This document shows, one piece after another, positions 16,083 through 24,389 of a stretch of DNA of 64,000 nt. The stretch is taken from NCBI GenBank assembly GCA_963717725.1, contig CAVQWS010000003.1:62001-126000 (forward strand). Direction: 5' to 3'. The notes under the pieces were generated by a model. That model worked only from the letters and a program-made list of their open reading frames with translations, did no database searches and was not told where the DNA came from. Every line of letters begins with the position of its first letter. The first letter of the stretch is position 1. Origin of the DNA: AC-32 sp963717725. Its GTDB lineage: Bacteria; Actinomycetota; Thermoleophilia; Gaiellales; Gaiellaceae. Both the position numbers and the translations under genes were made by a program.

Positions 16083-17371
16083 TCGCCCCCCGATCTAAAC
16101 GCACTAGTGGTTGCGAGGGTTTCGGCAGGTTCGATCGTGCCCGCGCCGACCACCGCATCGCGGTCGTAGAGCACCGCTGTTTGCCCGGGCGCGACGCCGT
16201 ACGCGGGCCGGTCGAGACGCAGGCGGAAGCCGCCGTCGGTGCTCGTGACGCTCGCGCCGACCGGCGGCGAGCGGTAGCGCAGCTTCACCTCGGCCCGATC
16301 GAGCTCGACGTGCAACCGCCCCCGCGCCGTCACCTCGTCGGTTGCGAGCGCGGCCCGCGGCCCAACGACGACGGCGTTCGTCCCGGGCTCGCTGCGAAGC
16401 GCGTAGAGCGGCTCGCCGGCCGCGACGCCGATGCCCTTGCGCTGGCCCGGCGTGAAGCGCCAGAAGCCTGCGTGCCGGCCGAGCTCGTTGCCCTGCTCGT
16501 CCACGACCGGGCCGTCCTCTGCGGCGAGCCCGTGCCGCGCGAGGAAGTCGCGGTAGTCGCCGCCGGCGAGGAAGCAGGCCTCCTGACTCTCGGCGCGGCT
16601 AGCAACCTCGAGCCCTGCGCGCCCGGCCTCGGCGCGGGTCTCGTCCTTGCCCTGCTCGCCGAGCGGGAACCAGAGCCGATCGAGGAAGCGCGGGTCGAGC
16701 CGGGCCAGCATGTACGACTGATCCTTTCGCTCGTCGGTGGCGCGCGCGAGGAGTAGCCGCCCGTCGCGCTCGACGATGCGCGCGTAGTGGCCGGTCGCGA
16801 GCCGCCCGGCGCCGGCGCGCTCCGCGAAGGCGAGCAGCTCGGCGAAGCGAAAGCTGCCGTTGCAGCGGATGCACGGGTTCGGCGTCTCGCCGGCCGCGTA
16901 ACCGCGGACGAACGGCTCGACGACCGCGCGCCGGAACTCCTCGCGCAGGTCGAGCGTGACGTGGGGCAGCCCGAGTCGGTGGCAGGTCGCGCGGGCAGCC
17001 AGCACGGCCTCGGGCGAGCAGCAGGCGCGCTCGGCATCCGGCCCCTGGGGGTCGAGCCAGAGGCGCAGCGTGACGCCGATCGCACCGGGCCCGGCACGCA
17101 GCAGTGCGACCGCGCTGTCGACGCCGCCGCTCATTGCCACCGCCACGCGGCCCGGCATCGGCTCGGCGCGGAAGATCTGCGCCAGCGCGTTCGCCAGCGC
17201 GTCGACGGCAAGCTCGTCCCCGCCGACGGCAGCAGCCTCGAGCAGGGTCAGGCCGTCGAGCGGCCGCGCCAAGCCATCGGCTTCGGCGCTGACGATCCTG
17301 TCCCCCTCGACGTCCAGGCGCACGAGCGCCCAGCGCCCGTCACGGGTGGAATCTCCGACGACCTCGACCAT
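16079..17371 (-). CDS. mnmA: tRNA-specific 2-thiouridylase MnmA with an extra N-terminal domain
   Basis: Thiolates U34 of tRNA-Lys, -Glu and -Gln. The 430-residue protein has the PP-loop SGGVDS at 81-86, TPNPCIRCNGSFRF with the acceptor-pocket Cys, ATGHYARI, and ESQEACFLAGGDYRDFL with the second catalytic Cys, then the beta-barrel C-terminus. Ordinary MnmA begins almost at the PP-loop; here about 73 residues precede it. They read VRLDVEGDRIVSAEADG and LDGLTLLEAAAVGGDEL, a pattern reminiscent of an IscU/NifU-like scaffold domain without cysteines. No iscS lies beside it, unlike in Bacillus. The ATG at 17371 is preceded by TAGCCT at 6 bp, supporting the long form. Confidence 0.92.
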   Translation of the reverse strand: MVEVVGDSTRDGRWALVRLDVEGDRIVSAEADGLARPLDGLTLLEAAAVGGDELAVDALANALAQIFRAEPMPGRVAVAMSGGVDSAVALLRAGPGAIGVTLRLWLDPQGPDAERACCSPEAVLAARATCHRLGLPHVTLDLREEFRRAVVEPFVRGYAAGETPNPCIRCNGSFRFAELLAFAERAGAGRLATGHYARIVERDGRLLLARATDERKDQSYMLARLDPRFLDRLWFPLGEQGKDETRAEAGRAGLEVASRAESQEACFLAGGDYRDFLARHGLAAEDGPVVDEQGNELGRHAGFWRFTPGQRKGIGVAAGEPLYALRSEPGTNAVVVGPRAALATDEVTARGRLHVELDRAEVKLRYRSPPVGASVTSTDGGFRLRLDRPAYGVAPGQTAVLYDRDAVVGAGTIEPAETLATTSAFRSGGE

Positions 17372-17377
17372 CAGCCC

Positions 17378-17383
17378 AGGCTA
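17378..17383 (-). promoter_or_regulatory. Candidate leaderless -10 for mnmA, overlapping upstream stop
   Basis: TAGCCT, 6 bp before the mnmA ATG. Its TAG is the stop codon of the VOC gene. Confidence 0.5.
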
Positions 17384-17767
17384 GCGATCCTCCGGCCACG
17401 CCTCCGGCGAGAGCACAAACCAGTAGCCGTCCGGGTCGACGAAGCAAACGCCCCCGTTCTTGCCCCAGTACGGATTCGTAGGGTCTCGTGGCTCGAGACC
17501 CGCAGCGCGCAGCCGTCCTGCCATCGAGGCGACCTCCTCTTCGGAGCCGAGGTAGAAGACGAGCTGATCCTCCTCTGTCGGTGCAGGCGCGGCGTGCTCG
17601 TGCCAGACGAGCTCGAGCTGCCGCGAGGCGTCGGGCAGCCCGAAGATGACGCCGTCGTAGCCGTCGTGTCCCTCGAACGAGCCGACGACCGTCAGGCCGA
17701 GCACCTCGCCGTAGAAGCGCCTCGCAGCTGCGAGGTCGCGCGTCGGACGGGCAACGCGAACCTGCAT
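17381..17767 (-). CDS. VOC superfamily (glyoxalase/bleomycin-resistance fold) protein
   Basis: A 128-residue single VOC module pair: VARPTRDLAAARRFYGEVLG, then QLELVWHEHA, and the second beta-alpha unit ending NPYWGKNGGVCFVDPDGYWF. The metal-ligand positions of glyoxalase I (His, Glu, His, Glu) are only partly matched, so the substrate is not predictable. ATG at 17767, with GATACT 6 bp upstream as a possible -10. It lies between the 6S RNA candidate and mnmA. Confidence 0.85.
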   Translation of the reverse strand: MQVRVARPTRDLAAARRFYGEVLGLTVVGSFEGHDGYDGVIFGLPDASRQLELVWHEHAAPAPTEEDQLVFYLGSEEEVASMAGRLRAAGLEPRDPTNPYWGKNGGVCFVDPDGYWFVLSPEAWPEDR

Positions 17768-17785
17768 CGCACGAGTATCGGCGAA

Positions 17786-17809
17786 ACGGGGGGACCGAAG
17801 TCCCCCCGT
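17786..17809 (-). terminator. Intrinsic terminator hairpin with UUCG loop
   Basis: Perfect 10-bp stem ACGGGGGGAC/GTCCCCCCGT closed by a TTCG tetraloop on the minus strand and followed by TTTCG. Probably ends the 6S RNA. Confidence 0.75.
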
Positions 17810-17968
17810 CTCGTCTCCAGCCTGCCGATGCGCCGAGGCCTTGTGTGAACCTGGACAAGCCAGGTGGGTGCCGCGTCTCCCTCCGGCCGAAGCCTCGGGT
17901 CGAACGACAGCTCCCTCTCTCTTGGTGTTGGTTCTACAGAGAAGCCCCGGGCACGCGCAGGCTCGAGT
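17786..17968 (-). ncRNA. ssrS: 6S RNA (SsrS) candidate
   Basis: Non-coding 221-bp gap with strong RNA structure on the minus strand. The ends pair: CTCGAGCCTGC (17967-17957) with GCAGGCTGGAG (17825-17815). The stem continues through GTGCC/GGCGC and further partial pairing to enclose a large internal bubble. On the 3' side of the bubble a small hairpin ACCTGG/CCAGGT (17865-17849) is flanked as CACCCACCTGG and CCAGGTTCAC, resembling the conserved 3' bubble hairpin of bacterial 6S RNAs. A terminator hairpin closes the transcript at 17786-17809 and a TACACT box lies just upstream of the 5' end. Bacillus bsrA also lies between aspS and mnmA, as here. 6S RNA mimics an open promoter and sequesters RNA polymerase. 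Ends are estimates. Confidence 0.75.
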
Positions 17969-17974
17969 GGTCTC

Positions 17975-17980
17975 AGTGTA
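17975..17980 (-). promoter_or_regulatory. -10 box of the 6S RNA candidate
   Basis: TACACT about 7 bp before the predicted RNA start. The same hexamer precedes both tRNA genes of this window. No convincing -35 was found. Confidence 0.5.
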
Positions 17981-17988
17981 GCGCCGGG

Positions 17989-18408
17989 TCAGCGAGCGAA
18001 GACCCAGCGGATGCGCTGGACGCCGTCGACGCCGAGCTCTTCCGCGAGCCTCGGGGTCAGGTCGAACTTGCGGCCCGGGAGCACCGGGCGGCGATCGATC
18101 ACGCGGGTGAGGATCTGCGGGCTGTCCTTGTAGGCGACATAGACGAGGATCCCGCAGGGCAGGACGGAGTCGGTCAGGCCTTCGGTGCCAGGCTTGAGCA
18201 CGTAGCCGCAGCGCGTCCGGCGGCCGTAGCGAGGCCGCTCGGCGCCCGCGAGCGCCGTGTACCAGCCGCCGCCGGCGACCGGCACCGGCTGCGGGATGCC
18301 CGTGATCGCCTGGCCCTTGTCGTGCGACGTCAGCGCCAGCGCGACAACCGCGGCGAGCAGCGCGATGCCGGCGAGCGCAACCTGGCGCTGGACCGAGGCG
18401 GCGGTCAC
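17989..18408 (-). CDS. Membrane-anchored RlpA-like double-psi beta-barrel protein
   Basis: A 139-residue protein with an N-terminal hydrophobic segment (LAGIALLAAVVALAL) that is a signal peptide or anchor. The C-terminal half resembles the double-psi beta-barrel of RlpA and 3D-domain proteins: GRRTRCGYVLKPGTEGLTDS, LPCGILVYV, then VIDRRPVLPGRKFDLTPR and AEELGVDGVQRIRWV. RlpA proteins act on peptidoglycan at the septum. An envelope function is inferred; enzymatic activity is not. The two cysteines (TRCGY, LPCG) could form a disulfide outside the membrane. GTG at 18408 overlaps the upstream stop (GTGA). Confidence 0.75.
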   Translation of the reverse strand: MTAASVQRQVALAGIALLAAVVALALTSHDKGQAITGIPQPVPVAGGGWYTALAGAERPRYGRRTRCGYVLKPGTEGLTDSVLPCGILVYVAYKDSPQILTRVIDRRPVLPGRKFDLTPRLAEELGVDGVQRIRWVFAR

Positions 18409-18733
18409 GTGACGAGCCCCTCGAGGGCGGTCCCGAACGTGTCCCGCACCAGCGCGTCGAACTCGACGGGAAGGTCGCCCGAGGCGTCCGCGAACCCACG
18501 CAGGTGCACGAGCAAGAGCGCGCGCTCCTCGCCCAGCGCATCGCTGTTCATCGTCTCGGCCAGGCGCTCGAGCTCCCAGATGTTCCAGCTGCGGGGTGTC
18601 GTGTCCCACCGCACGAGCGGGACGACCGCGGGCTCGGGCTCCGGCTCGGGTTGAGGCTCCGATAGGGGCTTCACGTCGAGCCCGGTTTGCGCAGTGGCCC
18701 CGCGCCGGATGCGGACGAGCGAAAGCCGGACCC

Positions 18734-18737
<4 letters not shown>
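18405..18737 (-). CDS. Uncharacterised protein, 110 residues
   Basis: Not recognised. A basic N-terminus (VRLSLVRIRRG) and a Pro/Glu spacer (EPQPEPEPEPA) lead into a helical, Leu-rich second half (WNIWELERLAE to DALVRDTFGTALEGL). There is no signal peptide or membrane segment. GTG at 18737 overlaps the stop of the preceding gene and its own stop overlaps the RlpA-like gene, so all three are translationally coupled. A shared envelope-related role with those neighbours is inferred from coupling only. Confidence 0.65.
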
Positions 18738-19303
<566 letters not shown>

Positions 19304-19309
19304 GGCCCG

Positions 19310-19315
19310 AGCCTA
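19310..19315 (-). promoter_or_regulatory. Candidate leaderless -10, overlapping upstream stop
   Basis: TAGGCT, 6 bp before the GTG at 19303. The TAG is the stop of the coiled-coil gene. Confidence 0.45.
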
Positions 19316-20200
19316 GCCGGTCGTGTCGTCTTCGTTCTGCGGCGCGGGCGGCGACGGGCCCGGCGAGGCGGGCGGCGAGAGCGGCGGATCCGCCTCGGGC
19401 TCCTCGTCGGCAGCGGGCTCGGGCTCACGCAACTGTGGGCCCGAAACGGCGGACGAGGCGCCGGTTCCGCGACTCGATTCTGCCGCCGCCTCGGCCGCGC
19501 TGACGATCGACTGCGCGACCCGACCGATCGCCTCGTCACCGAGACCTGCGGCGGAGAGCAGCTGCTCGGCGCCCTCCTGGGCGCGGGCGATGATCGCGCC
19601 GGCCTGGCCGCGCGCCCACTCGAGCGTCGACTCGACCTCGGCGCGCGTGGCGTTCGTGAGCTCGGTCGCCTGGTGGCGGGCCTGCTCGAGCAACCGGGCC
19701 GCCCGCGACTCCGCCTCCGTGATCTCCTTGGATGCCTGCTGCTCCGCCTCCTGCGTCGTGTTGCGCGCCTCGCTCTTGGCTGCGTTCAGCAGCTCGGCCC
19801 GTTGGCGCTCGCTTTCCTGGCGGTACTTCTCGACGTCGCCCTGGCGCTCCTGCAGCTCACGCTGGCGCCGCGAGACCTCCTCCTCGGTGCGGCGCAGTTG
19901 CGCGGCCGAGGCGGTCTGCGCGTCGCGTTCGATCGTGTCGGCCATCTCCGCGGCGGCGCGGATCATGTGCATCGAGTCCATCCGCACCGCGTGGCCGGTC
20001 GGCTCGGCGCCGCTCTGGCCGGCGGCCTGCAGCACACGGAGCTGGACCTGGAGCTGGGTCGTGTGCCGGCGGTAGGCCTCGAATGCCTCGCGGACCTTCT
20101 CGCGGTCGTAGCCGTCGGCGGCGCTCGGCAGGTCTTCGACCCGCGGCAACGACGTCAGCGACGGTGCCTGTGACGCTCGCTCGGGACCTTCGGATGCCAT
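19313..20200 (-). CDS. Coiled-coil protein, DivIVA-like in character
   Basis: A 295-residue protein. After a short leader, residues 30-210 are an almost unbroken amphipathic coiled coil (REKVREAFEAYRRHTTQLQV, ELQERQGDVEKYRQESERQR, ASKEITEAESRAARLLEQAR), followed by a disordered acidic Pro-rich tail ending PQNEDDTTG. This architecture resembles DivIVA/Wag31 cytoskeletal proteins, but the N-terminal DivIVA membrane-binding motif is not evident. ATG at 20200 has an AGGAGG ribosome-binding site. It precedes three small envelope-type genes and may organise them; this is inference. Confidence 0.75.
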   Translation of the reverse strand: MASEGPERASQAPSLTSLPRVEDLPSAADGYDREKVREAFEAYRRHTTQLQVQLRVLQAAGQSGAEPTGHAVRMDSMHMIRAAAEMADTIERDAQTASAAQLRRTEEEVSRRQRELQERQGDVEKYRQESERQRAELLNAAKSEARNTTQEAEQQASKEITEAESRAARLLEQARHQATELTNATRAEVESTLEWARGQAGAIIARAQEGAEQLLSAAGLGDEAIGRVAQSIVSAAEAAAESSRGTGASSAVSGPQLREPEPAADEEPEADPPLSPPASPGPSPPAPQNEDDTTG

Positions 20201-20264
20201 GCGCTACCTCGCCTCCTGACTCGACCTCGGACGCCGTCAAGTATGACGGCTGTACCGGCGTCCG

Positions 20265-22010
20265 TCACGACTCGAATTGCGGCAGGACCTGAATTCCGAG
20301 CTCGGCGAGGATGTCCTTCGCAATCGGCGTCGGCGCACCCGTCATCGGCTCGGACCCGGAGGCCGTCTTCGGGAAGGCAACCACCTCGCGGATGTTCGAC
20401 TCGCCGGCCAGGAGCGCGACGAAGCGCTCGAGCCCCATCGCGAACCCACCGTGCGGCGGCGCGCCCATCCGCAGCACCTCGAGCAGGAAGCCGAAGCGCT
20501 CCTCGGCCTGCTGCTCGTCGATGCCCATCACCCGGAGGACGCGCTTCTGGAGCTGGGAGTCGTGGATCCGGATGGAGCCCGAGCCGAGCTCCCAGCCGTT
20601 CCAGACGAGATCGTAGGCCTGGCTCAGCGCGTGACCGGGATCGCTCTCGATCAGGTCCTCGTCGCCGGGCCGGATGCCCGTGAACGGGTGGTGGCTGAAC
20701 GTCCAGCGCCCGCCGTCCGCGTCCCACTCGAAGAGCGGGAAGTCGGTCACCCAGAGGAACTCGTCGCGGCTCTCGTCGATCAGGCCGAGCTCTCGCCCGA
20801 GGTGGTTGCGGACCGCCGAGAGCACGCGCGCGACAGTCAGCGGCTCATCGGCGCCGAAGAGAACTGTGGCGGCAGGCTCCTCGGGCCGGACCGCCTCGAT
20901 CAGCTCGGCGGAGAGGAACTTCGCGATCGGCGAGCGCACCTCGCCCTCCTCGTCGAACACGAGGTACGCGAGCCCTTTGCCGCCCCACTCCTTCGCCAGC
21001 TCCTCCAGCGAGGCGAGCTCGGCGCGCGAGAGCTGCTGCGGCACGGCCAGACACTGGACGCTCGGCGCCTGCGCGAACACCTTGAAGTCGGAGTCGCGGG
21101 TCTCCGCAGTGAGGTCGTGCAGCTCGAGGCCGAAGCGCAGGTCGGGCTTGTCGGAGCCGAAGCGCGCCATCGCCTCGTGCCAGGTCAGCCGCCGGAAGGG
21201 GCGCTCGGGCGGCGTGCGGCCCAGCGCCTCGAACGACGCGACGACCGCCCCCTCGAGCACGTCCCAGACCTCCTCCCGCGTCGGGAAGGCCATTTCGAGG
21301 TCGAGCTGGCGGAACTCGAACTGCCGGTCGGCGCGGAGATCCTCGTCCCGGAAGCAGATGGCCATCTGGTAGTAGCGGCCGAAGCCGGCCACGATCAGCG
21401 TCTGCTTGAAGAGCTGCGGTGACTGCGGCAGGGCAAAGAAGCTGCCCGGCTGCAGGCGCACCGGCGCGAGGAAGTCCCGGGCGCCCTCGGGCGTGGCCCT
21501 CGTCAGGTTCGGCGTCCACACGTCGACGAAGCCCTGCGCGTCCATGAAGCGCCGGATCGCGGCGACGACCGTCGCCGAGAGGCGCAGGTTGTGCTGCATC
21601 TTTTCCCGTCGCAGGTCGAGGTAGCGGTAACGCAGCCGTGTGCTCTCCTCCACGTTCTCGTCGTCGAGCTGGAACGGCAGCGGCTCGGAGCGCGAGACGA
21701 TCTCGAGCTCGTCCACCTGCACCTCGACCTCGCCCGTGGGCAGGTTCGGGTTGACGGCCGCGGGCGCGCGCGCGGCGACCTCGCCCACGGCGCAGAGCAC
21801 GAACTCGTTGCGAATCTCGTGCGCGACCTTCGCCGCCTCCGGCGCACGTTCGGGATTGATCACGAGCTGCGCGAGGCCGCTCTCGTCGCGGAGGTCGATG
21901 AAGACGAGCCCGCCGTGGTCGCGCCGCTTCGCCGCCCAGCCCGCCAGTGCGAAGCGCTGCCCGACGTGCTCCTTGCGGAGCTCGCCCGCCATCATGTCGC
22001 GCCACTTCAC
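20265..22010 (-). CDS. aspS: Aspartyl-tRNA synthetase
   Basis: Class IIb synthetase of 581 residues. The N-terminal OB anticodon domain is GELRKEHVGQRFALAGWAAK with RRDHGGLVFIDLRDESGLAQ. The catalytic core has motif 2 FRDEDLRADRQFEF and motif 3 GFAMGLERFVALL, with the bacterial GAD insertion between them. GTG at 22010 overlaps the hisS stop (GTGA); an internal Met pair twelve bases on is an alternative start. Whether it is discriminating (tRNA-Asp only) or also serves tRNA-Asn is not determined here. Confidence 0.97.
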   Translation of the reverse strand: MKWRDMMAGELRKEHVGQRFALAGWAAKRRDHGGLVFIDLRDESGLAQLVINPERAPEAAKVAHEIRNEFVLCAVGEVAARAPAAVNPNLPTGEVEVQVDELEIVSRSEPLPFQLDDENVEESTRLRYRYLDLRREKMQHNLRLSATVVAAIRRFMDAQGFVDVWTPNLTRATPEGARDFLAPVRLQPGSFFALPQSPQLFKQTLIVAGFGRYYQMAICFRDEDLRADRQFEFRQLDLEMAFPTREEVWDVLEGAVVASFEALGRTPPERPFRRLTWHEAMARFGSDKPDLRFGLELHDLTAETRDSDFKVFAQAPSVQCLAVPQQLSRAELASLEELAKEWGGKGLAYLVFDEEGEVRSPIAKFLSAELIEAVRPEEPAATVLFGADEPLTVARVLSAVRNHLGRELGLIDESRDEFLWVTDFPLFEWDADGGRWTFSHHPFTGIRPGDEDLIESDPGHALSQAYDLVWNGWELGSGSIRIHDSQLQKRVLRVMGIDEQQAEERFGFLLEVLRMGAPPHGGFAMGLERFVALLAGESNIREVVAFPKTASGSEPMTGAPTPIAKDILAELGIQVLPQFES

Positions 22011-23242
22011 GTTCTGAGCCTCTCCGCGAGCTCGGCCGTCGGAACCTCTTCGTCCTGCTGGCCGGGGCGCCGCAGGGTCGAGCGCTCGGGCCCCCACTCG
22101 ACGATCGCCTTCGCGCCGAGCCTCCGCGCGTGCGTGAGCTGGCCCTTGAGTGAGCGGCCCGCGTAGTCGGCCTCGGTGCTCAGCCCGTGGCGGCGGAGCT
22201 CCTGGACGAGCGGCAGCGCGCGTGGCTTGAGGTCGGCCTCGACGACCGCGACGAAGACGTCGAGCTCCTCCGGCTCGGTCGCAACGCCCGCCTCCTCCAG
22301 CGAAAGCAGCAGCCGCTCGATGCCGGCGCCGAAGCCGATCCCGGGCGTCGGCTTGCCGCCGAGTTGCTCGATCAGGCCGTCGTAGCGGCCTCCGCCGCAG
22401 ATCGAGCTCTTGGCGCCGATCGCCTCGTCGACGAACTCGAACGCCGTGCGGGTGTAGTAGTCGAGGCCGCGAACGAGGGTGGGCGCGAGCGTGAACTTGA
22501 CGGCGTAGTTCTCGAGCTGGGCCTGCACGGCCTCGAAGTGCGCGCGACAAGCGTCGCAGAGCGAGTCGCCGATCTTGGGCGCGTCCTCGAGCGCCGCCAG
22601 CACCCGCTCGTTCTTGACGTCGAAGACGCGCAGCGGGCTCGTCGCGCGCTTCTGCCGCGCCTCGTCGTCGAGGACGTCCTCGTGCTCGTCGAGCCAGGCG
22701 GTCAGCTTCTCCAGATAGGCGGGGCGGCAGTTCTCGTCGCCGATCGAGTTCAAGAGCAGCTCGTAGCTCGTCAGCCCGAGCCGGGTGAGCAGCTCATCGT
22801 AGAGCTGGATCACTTCCGCGTCGACCGCGGGATCGTCGGAGCCGATCGCCTCGACCGACAGCTGCCAGAACTCGCGGAAGTTGCCCCGCTGAGGCGCGGT
22901 GTACCGGTACATCGAGCCGATCGTGTAGAGCTTGACCGGCTGACCCTGACGGTGGAGGCCGTGCTCGAGGTACGCGCGGGCGATCGGCGCGGTCGCCTCA
23001 GGACGGAGGGTGAGCGACCGTCCGCCCTTGTCCTCGAACGTGTACATCTCCTTGTGCACGATGTCCGAGCCCTGGCCGGAGGTGCGCTCGAAGAGCGCGG
23101 TGTCCTCGAAGGCCGGCGTGGTTATCGGCCGATAGCCGTAGAGCGAGCAGAGGCGCTCGGCCTCGGTCACCACCAGCCGCCAGAGCGGCTGCTCGGACGG
23201 GAGGATGTCGTGTGTGCCGCGCGGCGCCTCGAACGTCGTCAC
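22007..23242 (-). CDS. hisS: Histidyl-tRNA synthetase
   Basis: Class IIa synthetase, 411 residues. It shows the HisRS signature PRGTHDILPSEQPLW, motif 2 region MYRYTAPQRGNFREFWQLSV, histidine-binding LVRGLDYYTRTAFEF and CGGGRYDGLIEQLGG, and motif 3 GFGAGIERLLL, then the C-terminal anticodon domain. GTG at 23242 overlaps the stop of the metallo-hydrolase gene. The pair hisS-aspS is widely conserved. Confidence 0.97.
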   Translation of the reverse strand: MTTFEAPRGTHDILPSEQPLWRLVVTEAERLCSLYGYRPITTPAFEDTALFERTSGQGSDIVHKEMYTFEDKGGRSLTLRPEATAPIARAYLEHGLHRQGQPVKLYTIGSMYRYTAPQRGNFREFWQLSVEAIGSDDPAVDAEVIQLYDELLTRLGLTSYELLLNSIGDENCRPAYLEKLTAWLDEHEDVLDDEARQKRATSPLRVFDVKNERVLAALEDAPKIGDSLCDACRAHFEAVQAQLENYAVKFTLAPTLVRGLDYYTRTAFEFVDEAIGAKSSICGGGRYDGLIEQLGGKPTPGIGFGAGIERLLLSLEEAGVATEPEELDVFVAVVEADLKPRALPLVQELRRHGLSTEADYAGRSLKGQLTHARRLGAKAIVEWGPERSTLRRPGQQDEEVPTAELAERLRT

Positions 23243-23889
23243 GAGGCGCGCAGCTGGGTGAGGAACGGGTTGCGCTCGAGCTCCGCGCCGAGCGTCGTCG
23301 GAGGGCCGTGGCCCGAATAGACGATCGTCTCGGGCGGGAAACGGTCGCTCAGCATCCGGATCGACTCGACCAGGGTCTCCCAGTCGGCGCCCGGAAGGTC
23401 GGTGCGCCCGACCGAGCCCGCGAAGAGGACGTCGCCCGAGAAGAGGCAGCCGTCGGCGTGGTAGGCGAGGTGCGCAGGCGAGTGGCCGGGGACGCGGAGC
23501 GTCTCGAACTCGATCCCGGCGAGCTCGAGGGTCTCGTCGCCCTGGAGGAATATGTCGGCGGTGTAAGAGCGCGCGTTCACGCCCTGCGGGACGAGGTCGG
23601 GCAGGTTCTCGAGCAGCGCCCGCTCGTCCTCGGCCATGTAGACCGGCGCGCCCGTGACCTCGGCGAGGTCAGCGACACCGCCGAGGTGGTCCCAGTGGCC
23701 GTGGGTGATCAGGATCGCGACGAGGCTCGCGCCGAGCCGGTCGAGCTCGCCCTTGAGCTCCGCGGCGTCCCCGCCGGGATCGACGACGACGGCTTCGGTC
23801 GCGTCGTGCGAGGCGCGGACGACGTAGCAGTTCGTGCCGATCGGGCCGAGCTCGTAGCGGCCGACGGCGAGTGTCGGGTTCTCGCTCAC
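23239..23889 (-). CDS. MBL-fold metallo-hydrolase (glyoxalase II-like)
   Basis: A 216-residue metallo-beta-lactamase fold protein. Zinc ligands lie in THGHWDHLGG, VPGHSPAHLAYH and LFSGDVLF, with the terminal SGHGPPT. The compact size and PIGTNCYVV opening match the YcbL/glyoxalase II-like group common upstream of hisS in Gram-positive bacteria. Substrate unknown. GTG at 23889 with TAGACT 9 bp upstream. Confidence 0.92.
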   Translation of the reverse strand: MSENPTLAVGRYELGPIGTNCYVVRASHDATEAVVVDPGGDAAELKGELDRLGASLVAILITHGHWDHLGGVADLAEVTGAPVYMAEDERALLENLPDLVPQGVNARSYTADIFLQGDETLELAGIEFETLRVPGHSPAHLAYHADGCLFSGDVLFAGSVGRTDLPGADWETLVESIRMLSDRFPPETIVYSGHGPPTTLGAELERNPFLTQLRAS

Positions 23890-23938
23890 GGGAGCGTGAG
23901 TCTATCCGGGCCGTCTCACCCTTCCCGGGCGCCTGACG

Positions 23939-24370
23939 TCAGCGCTTGCGGCTCTGCCGGCCGGGCGTCTCCTGGCCGCTGCGGCGCAGGTACGAGCGGT
24001 ACAGCGCCCGGTCCATCAGGTACATGAACGGCGCGAAGAAGCCCGTGTAGACGGCCGTGATCGCCAGGCGATTGAGCACCGACTGGTCGTGGTTCAGCGC
24101 CGAGAAGGCGAGGAAGAGCAGCGGGGCGATGAAGAGGACGCGCTTGAGCACGCGGTTCCATGACGGGGGCTGAACCTCGCGGATCGCCTTCCCGCCGCGG
24201 CTCTTGGCCGGCGTCGACTTGGTGTCCCGCTTGCCGTTGCGGCGCGGGCCCGCAGCTTCCAGCTCGGCCGGATCGACTTCGACCTCCTGGCCCTCGCCGT
24301 CGACGTAGACGTACTCGTATTCGTGCCGGAGCTCTTTCTTGCGCCGGCGCCGCTGCTTGCGGGTTGGCAT
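23939..24370 (-). CDS. Basic small membrane protein, uncharacterised
   Basis: A 143-residue protein not assigned to a family. A strongly basic N-terminus (TRKQRRRRKKELRH) is followed by an acidic Tyr/Val stretch (EYEYVYVDGEGQEVEVDP), a Lys/Arg-rich linker, two transmembrane helices (KRVLFIAPLLFLAFSAL and LAITAVYTGFFAPFMYLM) and a basic tail. The charged ends suggest both termini are cytoplasmic. TAGTCT lies 7 bp before the ATG. It sits alone between hutI and the metallo-hydrolase gene. Confidence 0.75.
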   Translation of the reverse strand: MPTRKQRRRRKKELRHEYEYVYVDGEGQEVEVDPAELEAAGPRRNGKRDTKSTPAKSRGGKAIREVQPPSWNRVLKRVLFIAPLLFLAFSALNHDQSVLNRLAITAVYTGFFAPFMYLMDRALYRSYLRRSGQETPGRQSRKR

Positions 24371-24377
24371 CGGGCCA

Positions 24378-24383
24378 AGACTA
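24378..24383 (-). promoter_or_regulatory. Candidate leaderless -10
   Basis: TAGTCT, 7 bp before the ATG at 24370 of the small membrane protein, just after hutI. Confidence 0.5.
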
Positions 24384-24389
24384 GCCAGG

